DNA from: Ferruginibacter sp.
GTDB lineage: Bacteria > Bacteroidota > Bacteroidia > Chitinophagales > Chitinophagaceae
Direction of reading: 5' to 3'
Assembly: GCA_025352435.1 (NCBI GenBank)
Contig: JANXTN010000008.1
Span: 1-14,953 of the forward strand
Length of the DNA: 14,953 bases
The notes under the pieces are model-generated. The model was not told the DNA's origin. It searched no databases and was given only the letters and a program-made list of their open reading frames with translations. This document shows positions 8,034 to 14,953 of the stretch, piece by piece; within the stretch, counting starts at the first letter, position 1, and the number at the start of each line of letters is the position of its first letter. The translations under genes were made by a program, and so were the position numbers.

Positions 8034-8503
8034 ACCAATCTAACAACCCTATATCCTTTATTTTCCAGCCAATGTTGCATAGTCTTGTTGTTATTTAATG
8101 TGTAGCGTATTATTCTTCTTATTGGTTGTTTTGAAAAACTTTCTATGAAAGCATTATTGAGTTTGCTATACACTCCTAAATTTCTGTACTCCACTTTTAC
8201 AAAGCCCTCCGAAATATACAAATCGTCTCCGCTACCAATTTCAAAATTACTATTGTCCTTATTTTCTATAAAACCGAAAATAAAACCAATTGTTTTATAA
8301 AGATCCTTTGCTACAAAAAATTTTCCCTCAGCTTCTTCCTCACATTCAATCATATACCGTAAATATTCGTCTTTAATATCTTCCCAATTAGCTGTTTTGA
8401 TATTTAACGAAAGCTCCGAAGCATGCAACGCACCTACCAATTCATCCACTATGCTCAAATTATCCTTTATTCCAATTTGATTTATTACTATTTCCTGGCT
8501 CAT
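8012..8503 (-). CDS. GNAT-family N-acetyltransferase
   Basis: This 163-residue single-domain protein has the GNAT fold signature: the beta4 strand plus acetyl-CoA loop DLYISEGFVKVEYRNLGVYSKL, whose RNLGVYS (107-113) stands for the RxxGxG/A loop. The C-terminal part IRYTLNNNKTMQHWLENKGY follows, where an N-N-x-x-M-x-x-W-L-x-x-x-G-Y pattern is typical. GNAT enzymes move an acyl group from acyl-CoA to an amine; the substrate cannot be deduced. The gene begins 43 bases after the NRPS stop on the same strand, so the two are probably cotranscribed. It may modify the monomer or product, or protect the producer, but this is inferred only from position. The last 22 bases overlap the 3' end of the convergent phosphopantetheinyl transferase gene. 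No terminator is visible. Confidence 0.85.
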   Translation of the reverse strand: MSQEIVINQIGIKDNLSIVDELVGALHASELSLNIKTANWEDIKDEYLRYMIECEEEAEGKFFVAKDLYKTIGFIFGFIENKDNSNFEIGSGDDLYISEGFVKVEYRNLGVYSKLNNAFIESFSKQPIRRIIRYTLNNNKTMQHWLENKGYRVVRLVYEKWLL

Positions 8504-8546
8504 ACTTTTTTAAAAATTATTAAAATTTTAATAAGCGCATCCGGTA

Positions 8547-11500
8547 CTACTTCATCTTTACCGGACTTCCAATCCAGTCTGTATTATCAGGTAATTCCTC
8601 CCCTTTCATTAATAACGATAAAGAATCTATTGTTACGTAGTTTCCGATTTTACTATCGTATAAAATTATAGAATGGGAACCAATACTAGTTCTTTTACCA
8701 ATATTTACAGAACCAATTTTCATTACTCTGTCTTCAAATAAATGTGTCTGAGGCCCACAGCCCTCATTTAACATTGCCTCATCAGCAATGCTCACCATAT
8801 CGTATTCTGTAATATCGGTTGTATTTAGCCATACTCTTTTTCCTACTTTAACCCCTAAAATTCTCATCATCATCGGTAACCACATGGTACCACGCAGTTG
8901 GTCTAGGAAGAAAATTACACTCAGTGCTTCATACACGCAGGTTACAGCTTCGCTAAACCAAACTTTGTAATGATACATAGGCAAAGCGTTTCTTTTATAT
9001 TTTCCAACAAAAATCCATTTAAGTAATACAGTGAATAAAAATCCCGGAACTGCCATAAATCCTAAATAATAAAAAGGAAGTAAAAGCAAGAGTTTAGGGA
9101 TACTTTCTTCTAACAGATCGTGGCTAAAAGCAATAAACAATACGGAACTAATCATTACTACTGTTTGTGGAATTATGATCCTCAATGCTTCTACAAATCC
9201 CCTGGCAATTTTTATTTTTAAAGCAGGTGTAAAAGTTTCGTTTTTATCAAAGCTTTCCATTCGTTGCCGCATCGGCAAACCAATAGGAGGTGACCCAAAC
9301 CAATCTTTTTCATTGCTGTTTTGTAGTTGCTCAGCAGTAGGCGGTTTCGATAAAACACCAATAAGCATATTGTCGCCAAGTGAATAACATTGTGGAATTA
9401 CGGCGCTGTTCCCAACAAAACTATTGTTGCCAATAATAGTTTTTTCTAAAATCAATTCTTGATTTCTTACATCATGTTCGCCCAAAATTACCGCGTCTGC
9501 AATAAAAGAATTGTCACCAATTTCCAACAGATGGTGAGTAACATCACTTGCGGTTGAGATCTCAGCATTTTTACCAACTTTAGCGCCTAATAATCTGTAG
9601 AAAGTTGAGATGTAAATACTGGCATACAATGGATGTAAAACAATTAAAGACAAATTCATCAACTGATCTTTAAACCATTTTTTGTAATAAGTTAAACTAT
9701 ACACCGAATAGGTGCCGGCCTTCATGTTTATATTGCATAAACGGGAAAGACCACTAATTACCAATACAAACAGTAATAAATAGCAAATCGATAAGATTGG
9801 AGTTTGCCATAAATAAGTGAAATCATAATTATCTGCATTATCATCCAACACATACAAAGTGTACAACGTAGGAAACAAAGGGAGAATTACGATTATTGGA
9901 AATAAGAAGAGAGAGAAAAAATAAATTACCGAGTAGTAATTTCTTTTAAACTTTGAAACTGTGTTTACAAAAGGAAATTCATTTTCTGGAATCGTTTTAA
10001 TTTTAACAGCAGGACTGCCGTTCCAAATTTCTCCTTTCCCTATTGCTTGGTTCGGTTGTAAAAAACTTAAATCCTGCAATTCACTGTTTTCTTCCATCAC
10101 TGTATTTCCACCCACTACTGCAGAAGATCCCAGATAAACATTTGCTTTTATATGGACGTTACGCAATTTGAGCCAGCCATTTTCAACAGTTGCATTATCT
10201 ATTACACAGCCAGAACTTGTACTTACATTTTCGTCAATCGTTAATAAATCTTCCGCTCCAATTTGTAAAGCACTTAATGTAGCAGATGCGTGCACTTTTA
10301 CGCCTAACATTCGTAAATATTTTGGATACAAAGCAGTGTCGACAATAAATTGCGAAGGAAGTAAACGCTTCATTGCCTGCCAAAGCCACCATCGGTAATA
10401 GTGCCAACCCCACAGTCTGTAATCGCCCACCTTAAATTTTCCTAAAAACAACCTTTTAAATACTAAAATAAATGTTGAAAAAATAAGTGGAATTAAACTG
10501 TATAATATAAATGCACTAAAAAGAGCATTCGCATGTCCATAATCATTTACTACAAAATAATAATAACTTAAATAGGGAAAGAAAATCTGAATGGCTAACA
10601 GTCCGTAAATAAAAAATAAGCTAATGGTTTGCGCTAGATTACATAAATAGTATTGCGTATTTGATACACGGTTAAATGATTGTCTTTTATAGCTAGTTTC
10701 TGTTTGGGATTTTTCTAAATTTTCTGTAAACGCCTGTAATGGTCGATGGGTATAAATATCTTTTAAAGAAGCATTTTTTATGTTGGCTTTTTGTCTCAAA
10801 TGAGAAACTAATGTGGCCGCCAGTAAAGAATGCCCACCTAAATCAGTAAAGAAATCTTTTTTTAAACTGATTTCTTTACCAGGAAAAACAAATTCTAATG
10901 TCTTTATAACTTTCGTTGAAACCGAATCAGTTTCATTAAAAAATAATTCTTTTGTGGTATGGCTGGTTTGAGTAAATGATTCAGGAAACGGTAATTTTTT
11001 TCTGTCCGTTTTTCCGCTTGGCATTAAGGGCATTGCCTGTAGTTCGACTATTACAACAGGTACCATGTAAGGCGCCAAAAAGGAAGACAATCTCTTTCGA
11101 ATATCACCCTCATTAAATGTATATCCTGTTTGTAACTTTACATATCCAACTAATTGTTCCTGTTGGTTACTGTCTTTTCTTATTGCTACAGAAGCTGCTG
11201 CAATTCCCTCTAGTTGATTTATTCTGTTTTCAATTTCCCCGAGTTCGATTCTATAACCCCTGAGTTTTATTTGGTCATCAATTCTACCTTGAAAATCTAT
11301 AAACCCATTTTCCTGAAAAACAACTGCATCACCGGTTTTATAAATTCTGTCTCCATATATTTCAGAGAATGGATTTGGTAAAAATTTTTCTGTGGTGAGC
11401 TTTGGCAAATTAAAATATCCTTTACTCACCCCCGGTCCTGAAATGATCATTTCACCGCGTTCGCCTCTCGGAACGATTTCCATATTTTCATTAACAACTG

Positions 11501-12473
11501 CTATGTGATAATTTGGTAAAGGGTTCCCGATAGTTATTGCATCGTCTTCCTGCAATAATGCTATATTAGAAGTAACGGTTGTTTCAGTAGGACCATAACT
11601 ATTGTAAAATTTTCTATATGGTTTAGCCCATTTTTTCAGTACCTGCGGTGTGCAAGCTTCTCCTCCGGCATTTACTATACGCACAGACGGCACTTCATCA
11701 ATAATGGCTAAAATACTGGGAACCGCATGTAAAACGGTAATTTCTTCTTCAACCAAAACGTTGCTTAATTCATCAATTGCTTTAACTGTAAATTCATCTG
11801 CTATCCATATAGTAGCACCGACAAATAAACTAATCCAAACTTCTTCGCACCACATATCAAATGATATAGAAAAGCCCTGATATACTTTATCATTGGAATT
11901 AATTTGAAGAACATCATTTTCTGCACGAATTAGATGGCATATATTCTTGTGTGAAATCAAAATTCCTTTTGGTGAACCTGTGCTACCTGATGTAAAAATT
12001 ACATAAGCGATGTTTTCATAGGAAAATATTTCAGAAAAAGGAGCTTCAATATTTTTGTTAAAAGTGGGTATCGTTAATGGCTCACAATGGATCCCCGCAT
12101 CTGTATCTGAAAAATAACCTGTAACATTTATATCAGTAAATACTTTTTGAACTCGTTCTTTTGGCATTTCCTTATCTATAGGAACATAAGACGCACCGGT
12201 TTTTAAAATCCCTAATATAGATACAGTAAGTTCGAGAGACCTTGGATACCAAAGCCCTACAGCGTCGCCCGCTTTTACGCCTTTAGCTTGGAGGTACAAA
12301 GCAACTTGACTACTCCACTCATCTAGTTCTTTATAAGTGATAGATGCGTCTTTAAAAATTAAAGCTTTTTTGGAAGCAAACTTTTCAAAAGAGGTTTTTA
12401 GCAAATCGATCAAGGTTTCTTCTTTGATAAACTCAGGTGCAACTTTACCCGAAATAAAACTTTTTAAACCCAT
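8547..12473 (-). CDS. Single-module membrane NRPS of the poly-lysine-synthetase (Pls) type: A-PCP-3x[2 TM + left-handed beta-helix]
   Basis: Domains (1308 residues from ATG 12473). Adenylation domain, about 20-500: A3 FTSGSTGSPKG (160-170), A4 FDMWCEEVW from 205, A5 NSYGPTE (291-297), A8 GRIDDQIKLRGYRIE (396-410), A10 GKTDR with Lys488. Carrier domain: LGGHSLL with phosphopantetheine Ser549. Then three repeats of two membrane helices (about 611-674, 848-913 and 1098-1158) plus a soluble left-handed beta-helix (about 723-823, 961-1063 and 1206-1308). Each soluble part starts with a R-M/L/I-LG-V/A-KV element and ends W-x-GSP. There is no HHxxxDG condensation domain and no GxSxG thioesterase. 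Streptomyces epsilon-poly-L-lysine synthetase has the same order and nearly the same length, so an amino-acid homopolymer or isopeptide product is plausible but unproven. A longer ORF from TTG 12509 adds 12 residues; ATG is preferred, with AAAGAA about 10 bases ahead. Its partners are probably the transferase at 7362 and the GNAT at 8012. Confidence 0.9.
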   Translation of the reverse strand: MGLKSFISGKVAPEFIKEETLIDLLKTSFEKFASKKALIFKDASITYKELDEWSSQVALYLQAKGVKAGDAVGLWYPRSLELTVSILGILKTGASYVPIDKEMPKERVQKVFTDINVTGYFSDTDAGIHCEPLTIPTFNKNIEAPFSEIFSYENIAYVIFTSGSTGSPKGILISHKNICHLIRAENDVLQINSNDKVYQGFSISFDMWCEEVWISLFVGATIWIADEFTVKAIDELSNVLVEEEITVLHAVPSILAIIDEVPSVRIVNAGGEACTPQVLKKWAKPYRKFYNSYGPTETTVTSNIALLQEDDAITIGNPLPNYHIAVVNENMEIVPRGERGEMIISGPGVSKGYFNLPKLTTEKFLPNPFSEIYGDRIYKTGDAVVFQENGFIDFQGRIDDQIKLRGYRIELGEIENRINQLEGIAAASVAIRKDSNQQEQLVGYVKLQTGYTFNEGDIRKRLSSFLAPYMVPVVIVELQAMPLMPSGKTDRKKLPFPESFTQTSHTTKELFFNETDSVSTKVIKTLEFVFPGKEISLKKDFFTDLGGHSLLAATLVSHLRQKANIKNASLKDIYTHRPLQAFTENLEKSQTETSYKRQSFNRVSNTQYYLCNLAQTISLFFIYGLLAIQIFFPYLSYYYFVVNDYGHANALFSAFILYSLIPLIFSTFILVFKRLFLGKFKVGDYRLWGWHYYRWWLWQAMKRLLPSQFIVDTALYPKYLRMLGVKVHASATLSALQIGAEDLLTIDENVSTSSGCVIDNATVENGWLKLRNVHIKANVYLGSSAVVGGNTVMEENSELQDLSFLQPNQAIGKGEIWNGSPAVKIKTIPENEFPFVNTVSKFKRNYYSVIYFFSLFLFPIIVILPLFPTLYTLYVLDDNADNYDFTYLWQTPILSICYLLLFVLVISGLSRLCNINMKAGTYSVYSLTYYKKWFKDQLMNLSLIVLHPLYASIYISTFYRLLGAKVGKNAEISTASDVTHHLLEIGDNSFIADAVILGEHDVRNQELILEKTIIGNNSFVGNSAVIPQCYSLGDNMLIGVLSKPPTAEQLQNSNEKDWFGSPPIGLPMRQRMESFDKNETFTPALKIKIARGFVEALRIIIPQTVVMISSVLFIAFSHDLLEESIPKLLLLLPFYYLGFMAVPGFLFTVLLKWIFVGKYKRNALPMYHYKVWFSEAVTCVYEALSVIFFLDQLRGTMWLPMMMRILGVKVGKRVWLNTTDITEYDMVSIADEAMLNEGCGPQTHLFEDRVMKIGSVNIGKRTSIGSHSIILYDSKIGNYVTIDSLSLLMKGEELPDNTDWIGSPVKMK

Positions 12474-12519
12474 GAAATTCTTTTTGCGTGTAAATTTAGT
12501 TGGTATCAACTATTAGATG

Positions 12520-12535
12520 TATAGATAAATCTATA
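12520..12535. promoter_or_regulatory. Palindrome upstream of the NRPS gene, possible operator
   Basis: TATAGAT-AA-ATCTATA is a perfect inverted repeat with 7-base arms, about 47 bases before the NRPS ATG. A second, shorter inverted repeat (AGTTG-GTAT-CAACT) lies at 12498-12511. Either could be a regulator binding site or a weak 5' leader hairpin. No clear TAnnTTTG promoter was found in the 12474-12719 gap. Confidence 0.3.
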
Positions 12536-12568
12536 AAAATCATTCCAATTCATGCAGGAGATGTAAAA

Positions 12569-12601
12569 CGTTTCGACAGGGTCGCTCATAAAACATGAGT
12601 A
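12569..12601. repeat. Possible degenerate REP-like element
   Basis: The segment CGTTTCGACAGGGTCGCTC (12569-12587) resembles the GTTTCGACAGGCTC-type intergenic repeats found in many copies in Bacteroidota and other genomes. It is followed by a small inverted repeat CTCAT-AAAAC-ATGAG (12585-12599). Only one copy is in the window, so calling it a repeat rests on memory of the motif, not on a repeat seen here. Confidence 0.25.
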
Positions 12602-12697
12602 TTACTAACTAACGGATAATACAATCCTGTATTGATTTTGCAACTTTACACTTTATCGCCACCATTAATTTAATATATATTCTATGCAACAATTCTC

Positions 12698-12720
12698 ATT
12701 TCTTTTTCAACCAAAGAAAT
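12698..12720 (-). terminator. Weak hairpin at the end of the M14 peptidase gene
   Basis: ATTTCTTT and AAAGAAAT form an 8-base stem with a 7-base loop, starting in the last base of the peptidase stop codon. It is mostly A:T pairs and no T-run follows on the minus strand, so termination here would be weak. Read-through into the NRPS gene is therefore possible. Confidence 0.25.
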
Positions 12721-14438
12721 CATTCTACTCTATAAACCGGATACCTCATGTGTGCTTTTTCGTAATGCACAGAGTTTTTATAAATATAATTCAGAATGGC
12801 TCCTGCATTCTTTGCAAATTCCGGTTCTGCTGCTTTTTTTTCGGCAAGTTTTTGTCGTAATGCTGGATCCTTTTTTAGAACATCGGCTGCTTTATCTTCC
12901 CAACGGTAATCGCTATAACCTTCTTTTTGCTGTAGAATGGCATCAAAGAAATTCCATGCAAAAAAGCTGTCATCGCCTGTAGGCTCAAGCATTTCAATAA
13001 TGTATCTGTTGCTGGGTTGGTTAAGTTCTACTACATAATCGCCTTTTAAGAAGGTTGTATTTTCGGTCAGCTTCGTTGTTTTTACCCCGTTATTACCATG
13101 GTGTTTTTCATAAGGCGTAGGTCTGCTTTTGTATTCATCTATTCTATAAAAGCTTGCAGAAATATTTGTGTCTCGTAAAAGTTTGCGTGTTTTTATCCCG
13201 TTTAATTCCAAGCGCTCCACCACATCATACCATCCTGCAGGAATAATATATGCTTTGGGTTTTTCAATAATGTTTTCGGGCTTAAAATAATTAAAGAATT
13301 TTATTTCTCTGCTGTAGGGTTTGTTTCGGTTGTAAAACATTTTGGTTAACCCGGTGGCTTCACTTATCGCTGTATCTTGTTCATATCCTTTAAACAAAAT
13401 GCTGCTGTTTTTTGTTTTATCAATTGTCCATTTTAAAGGAAACTGTTTTTGCGTAAGCATTTCAGCCGCGGCTTTTTTTCTTACAGCTAATAATTCTTGT
13501 GCTGATGACGAAGCTTTGTTAATAAAGGTTTCCATCAAATCGTAGGTTGATTTAACTCTTTCTCTGTAAGGTTTAAGCATATGCGTTTCCGGTATAAAAG
13601 AAAAAGTCCCAAACAGTGCTGCATAGCCTGAACTGTACCTCGGCGTTTCGTAAAACATGGTAATCCCTTTATTAAAATCTGCACCATCAAATTCTACATA
13701 AGGTATTAGATCCCATTTCTTTTCTTTCATGCCTGCATAAATCTGCGGTTCAAAAACATTTCTCAACCAAGTACCTGCGGTAACTCCAAGCTTTTCATAT
13801 TGAGTTGTAATCAATGTCATCGTATGCTGGTAATCTGCGCCATCGCTCACATGGTTGTCTATAAAAATATCAGGGTTAAGCCAATGAAATAATTTCGCAA
13901 AGGCTTTCGCCTCTTTGCTGTCATTCTTTGTAAAATCTCGGTTAAGGTCAAGATTTTGTGAGTTGCCTCTAAAGCCATATTCCACAGGTCCGTTTTGGTT
14001 GACACGGGTTGAAGAATTTCTATTTAAGCTACCTCCAATATTATATATAGGAATCACTGCCAGGACTATATTATCAGGCAGATTTATTTTTTTATTTTTT
14101 ATATCTCTCACAAGCATCATACTTGCATCTATTCCATCCGGCTCGCCGGGGTGTATGCCGTTGTTAATCATAATAACCACTTTGTTTTTTTTATGCCATT
14201 CGTTGGGATCAAAACTTTTATCAGTACTTACCAGTACAATATGTAATGGGTAACCAGCATCACTCATCCCACCTTCTTTCATTAAAATATTGTCTGACGA
14301 GTTGTCGAGTGCTTTATAGAAATTAATAGTTTCAAAATAAGTAGCAGTTTCGATGCCATTGCTGTTTTCAAACCTCGTTTGCTGTGCAAATGAGAAGTTT
14401 GCAAATAAGCAACAAATAAAAATAGATGGAATACGCAT
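12720..14438 (-). CDS. Exported M14-family zinc carboxypeptidase
   Basis: This 572-residue protein starts with a signal peptide (MRIPSIFICCLFANFSFA, then QQT), so it acts in the periplasm or outside the cell. M14 catalytic elements are all present: HPGE (His96 and Glu99, zinc ligands), FRGNSQNLDLNRDF (156-169, substrate carboxylate and arginine site), DNHVSDGADYQH (His196, third zinc ligand) and FIPETHMLKP with Glu284 as the likely catalytic base. A C-terminal extension of about 280 residues follows, normal for the large Bacteroidota M14 proteins, ending in RYPVYRVE. The family removes C-terminal residues from peptides or cell-wall fragments; the substrate is unknown. The ATG at 14438 is preferred to the TTG two codons upstream because the signal peptide begins there. 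It precedes the NRPS gene on the same strand by 246 bases, and a functional link is only a guess. Confidence 0.9.
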   Translation of the reverse strand: MRIPSIFICCLFANFSFAQQTRFENSNGIETATYFETINFYKALDNSSDNILMKEGGMSDAGYPLHIVLVSTDKSFDPNEWHKKNKVVIMINNGIHPGEPDGIDASMMLVRDIKNKKINLPDNIVLAVIPIYNIGGSLNRNSSTRVNQNGPVEYGFRGNSQNLDLNRDFTKNDSKEAKAFAKLFHWLNPDIFIDNHVSDGADYQHTMTLITTQYEKLGVTAGTWLRNVFEPQIYAGMKEKKWDLIPYVEFDGADFNKGITMFYETPRYSSGYAALFGTFSFIPETHMLKPYRERVKSTYDLMETFINKASSSAQELLAVRKKAAAEMLTQKQFPLKWTIDKTKNSSILFKGYEQDTAISEATGLTKMFYNRNKPYSREIKFFNYFKPENIIEKPKAYIIPAGWYDVVERLELNGIKTRKLLRDTNISASFYRIDEYKSRPTPYEKHHGNNGVKTTKLTENTTFLKGDYVVELNQPSNRYIIEMLEPTGDDSFFAWNFFDAILQQKEGYSDYRWEDKAADVLKKDPALRQKLAEKKAAEPEFAKNAGAILNYIYKNSVHYEKAHMRYPVYRVE

Positions 14439-14446
14439 AATCAAAA

Positions 14447-14464
14447 ATAAGTGAAAGCACTTAT
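14447..14464 (-). promoter_or_regulatory. Hairpin in the leader of the M14 peptidase gene
   Basis: ATAAGTG-AAAG-CACTTAT is a perfect inverted repeat with 7-base arms and a 4-base loop, 8 bases upstream of the peptidase ATG. On the minus strand it is followed by TTTTTG, so it may be a second weak terminator behind rpsT, an operator, or a leader structure that limits translation. A one-mismatch -7 box (TAACTTTT, 14466-14473) with TTG 18 bases upstream adjoins it and would overlap the rpsT terminator. Confidence 0.3.
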
Positions 14465-14480
14465 GAAAAGTTAGACCAAC

Positions 14481-14508
14481 AAAAAACCCGTCAATTTAAA
14501 TTGACGGG
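14481..14508 (-). terminator. Rho-independent terminator of rpsT
   Basis: Bases 14487-14508 are a perfect 22-base palindrome with a CCCGTCAA/TTGACGGG stem. On the minus strand it is followed directly by six T (14481-14486), 25 bases after the rpsT stop codon. This is a standard intrinsic terminator. The reverse direction has no comparable T-run, so it acts on rpsT. Confidence 0.9.
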
Positions 14509-14533
14509 CTATATTATATTTTATCAACTACTA

Positions 14534-14791
14534 TTATTTTGCCAGTGCATTAACCTTTCTTGCCAATTTGCTTTTCAGATTTGCCGCTTTGTTTTTATGA
14601 ATAGTACCACGCTTAGCCAATTTGTCTATCATAGATGCAACTGACGGCAATTTATCAGATGCTGCAGTTTTTTCATCTAAAGCTTTGATATCACGAATTG
14701 CATTACGTGTAGTTTTACCATAATAACGGTTACGATCTCTACGTTTTGAGCTTTGTCTTACGTCTTTTTTGGTTGCTGCGTGATTTGCCAT
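14534..14791 (-). CDS. rpsT: 30S ribosomal protein S20
   Basis: This 85-residue, very basic protein has the bacterial S20 pattern: MANHAATKKDVRQSSKRRDRN at the start, NAIRDIKALDEK, SMIDKLAKRGTIHKNKAANLKSKLARKVNAL at the end. It binds 16S rRNA early in 30S assembly. The length is normal (about 85-90 residues). It is a single-gene unit: a candidate promoter lies just upstream (14811-14844) and a strong terminator just downstream (14481-14508). The ATG has no Shine-Dalgarno sequence, as usual in Bacteroidota. Confidence 0.98.
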   Translation of the reverse strand: MANHAATKKDVRQSSKRRDRNRYYGKTTRNAIRDIKALDEKTAASDKLPSVASMIDKLAKRGTIHKNKAANLKSKLARKVNALAK

Positions 14792-14810
14792 TGTTCTTAT
14801 TTTTGGATGG

Positions 14811-14844
14811 CAAATGTAAGATTATAATTGTAAAATCTGTCAAA
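14811..14844 (-). promoter_or_regulatory. Candidate promoter of rpsT
   Basis: On the minus strand TTTG (14841-14844) is followed after 22 bases by TACATTTG (14811-14818), an exact match to the Bacteroidota -7 pattern TAnnTTTG. The -7 box ends 20 bases before the rpsT ATG, which leaves a short leader. The spacing is slightly longer than the usual 19-21. Confidence 0.5.
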
Positions 14845-14894
14845 AGATACCAAAAAATTATTTTAGGCAGAAGTAAACCTACAAATTGCATTGA

Positions 14895-14953
14895 ATGCCT
14901 CCTAAAATCCACCTTCCCGGCATAACTGAACCCAACAGATCACTGTATTTTCT
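14895..14953 (+). CDS. Possible 5' end of a divergent gene (very uncertain)
   Basis: An ATG at 14895 opens a frame reading MPPKIHLPGITEPNRSLYF to the window edge, with an in-frame TGA just before it. The same bases on the minus strand (14879-14953) are also open, reading ...MPGRWILGGIQCNL and then TAG, and could be the 3' end of a gene entering from the right. Neither is recognised, and the stretch is too short to choose between them. Confidence 0.15.
   Translation, partial: MPPKIHLPGITEPNRSLYF

Noticed and set aside
9537..9560. HHLLEIGD in the NRPS (residues 980-987), resembling a condensation-domain HHxxxDG motif
   Set aside because: The spacing is wrong (HHLLEIGD has no Asp-Gly at positions 6-7) and it lies inside a hexapeptide-rich beta-helix repeat, not a condensation fold.
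14487..14508. 22-base perfect palindrome considered as a repressor operator
   Set aside because: It is followed directly by six T on the minus strand, just after the rpsT stop, so an intrinsic terminator explains it better.
1..14953. CRISPR arrays, tRNA or rRNA genes, insertion sequences, integrase genes
   Set aside because: Reading both strands showed no regularly spaced repeats, no tRNA-like cloverleaf, and no transposase or integrase motifs.

Overview
The window looks like a piece of a Bacteroidota chromosome, most likely from the Chitinophagaceae/Sphingobacteriia side. The clues are an imuA-imuB-dnaE2 cassette, secreted amidohydrolase and M14 peptidase types common in that phylum, almost no Shine-Dalgarno sequences, and -7 boxes fitting the Bacteroidota TAnnTTTG pattern. 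The phylum call is firm; the family is an inference. Coding density is high and no gene-free stretch exceeds 300 bases.

Layout, left to right. (a) 1-1356, minus: the N-terminal 452 residues of a secreted N-acyl-D-amino-acid deacylase that runs off the left edge. (b) 1562-7076, minus: imuA, imuB and dnaE2 in that order, the inducible mutagenic translesion 'mutasome'. A 17-base perfect palindrome plus a third half-site upstream of imuA is a good candidate damage-response operator. (c) 7362-12473: an AT-rich accessory block. It holds a Sfp-type phosphopantetheinyl transferase (plus), a GNAT acetyltransferase (minus, overlapping the transferase gene tail to tail by 22 bases) and a 1308-residue single-module membrane NRPS (minus). 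(d) 12720-14438, minus: an exported M14-type zinc carboxypeptidase. (e) 14534-14791, minus: rpsT (ribosomal protein S20) with a strong terminator and a good candidate promoter.

The most interesting locus is block (c). The large protein has one adenylation domain and one carrier domain, but no condensation domain and no thioesterase. Instead it has three repeats of [two membrane helices + left-handed beta-helix acyltransferase-like domain]. This A-T-(six helices around three tandem soluble domains) layout, and the length, match the epsilon-poly-L-lysine synthetase (Pls) type of NRPS, which makes amino-acid homopolymers by an unusual mechanism. Here the enzyme sits with its likely activating phosphopantetheinyl transferase and a possible N-acetylating enzyme. 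A reasonable model is that the transferase arms the carrier serine, the adenylation domain loads one amino acid, the beta-helix domains polymerise or transfer it at the membrane, and the GNAT modifies the monomer or product. The substrate and product cannot be read from the sequence.

In block (b), ImuA and ImuB are accessory factors (ImuB is a Y-family-like protein without the catalytic carboxylates) that bring the error-prone DnaE2 polymerase to damaged DNA. The remaining genes look like ordinary periplasmic peptide catabolism and housekeeping.
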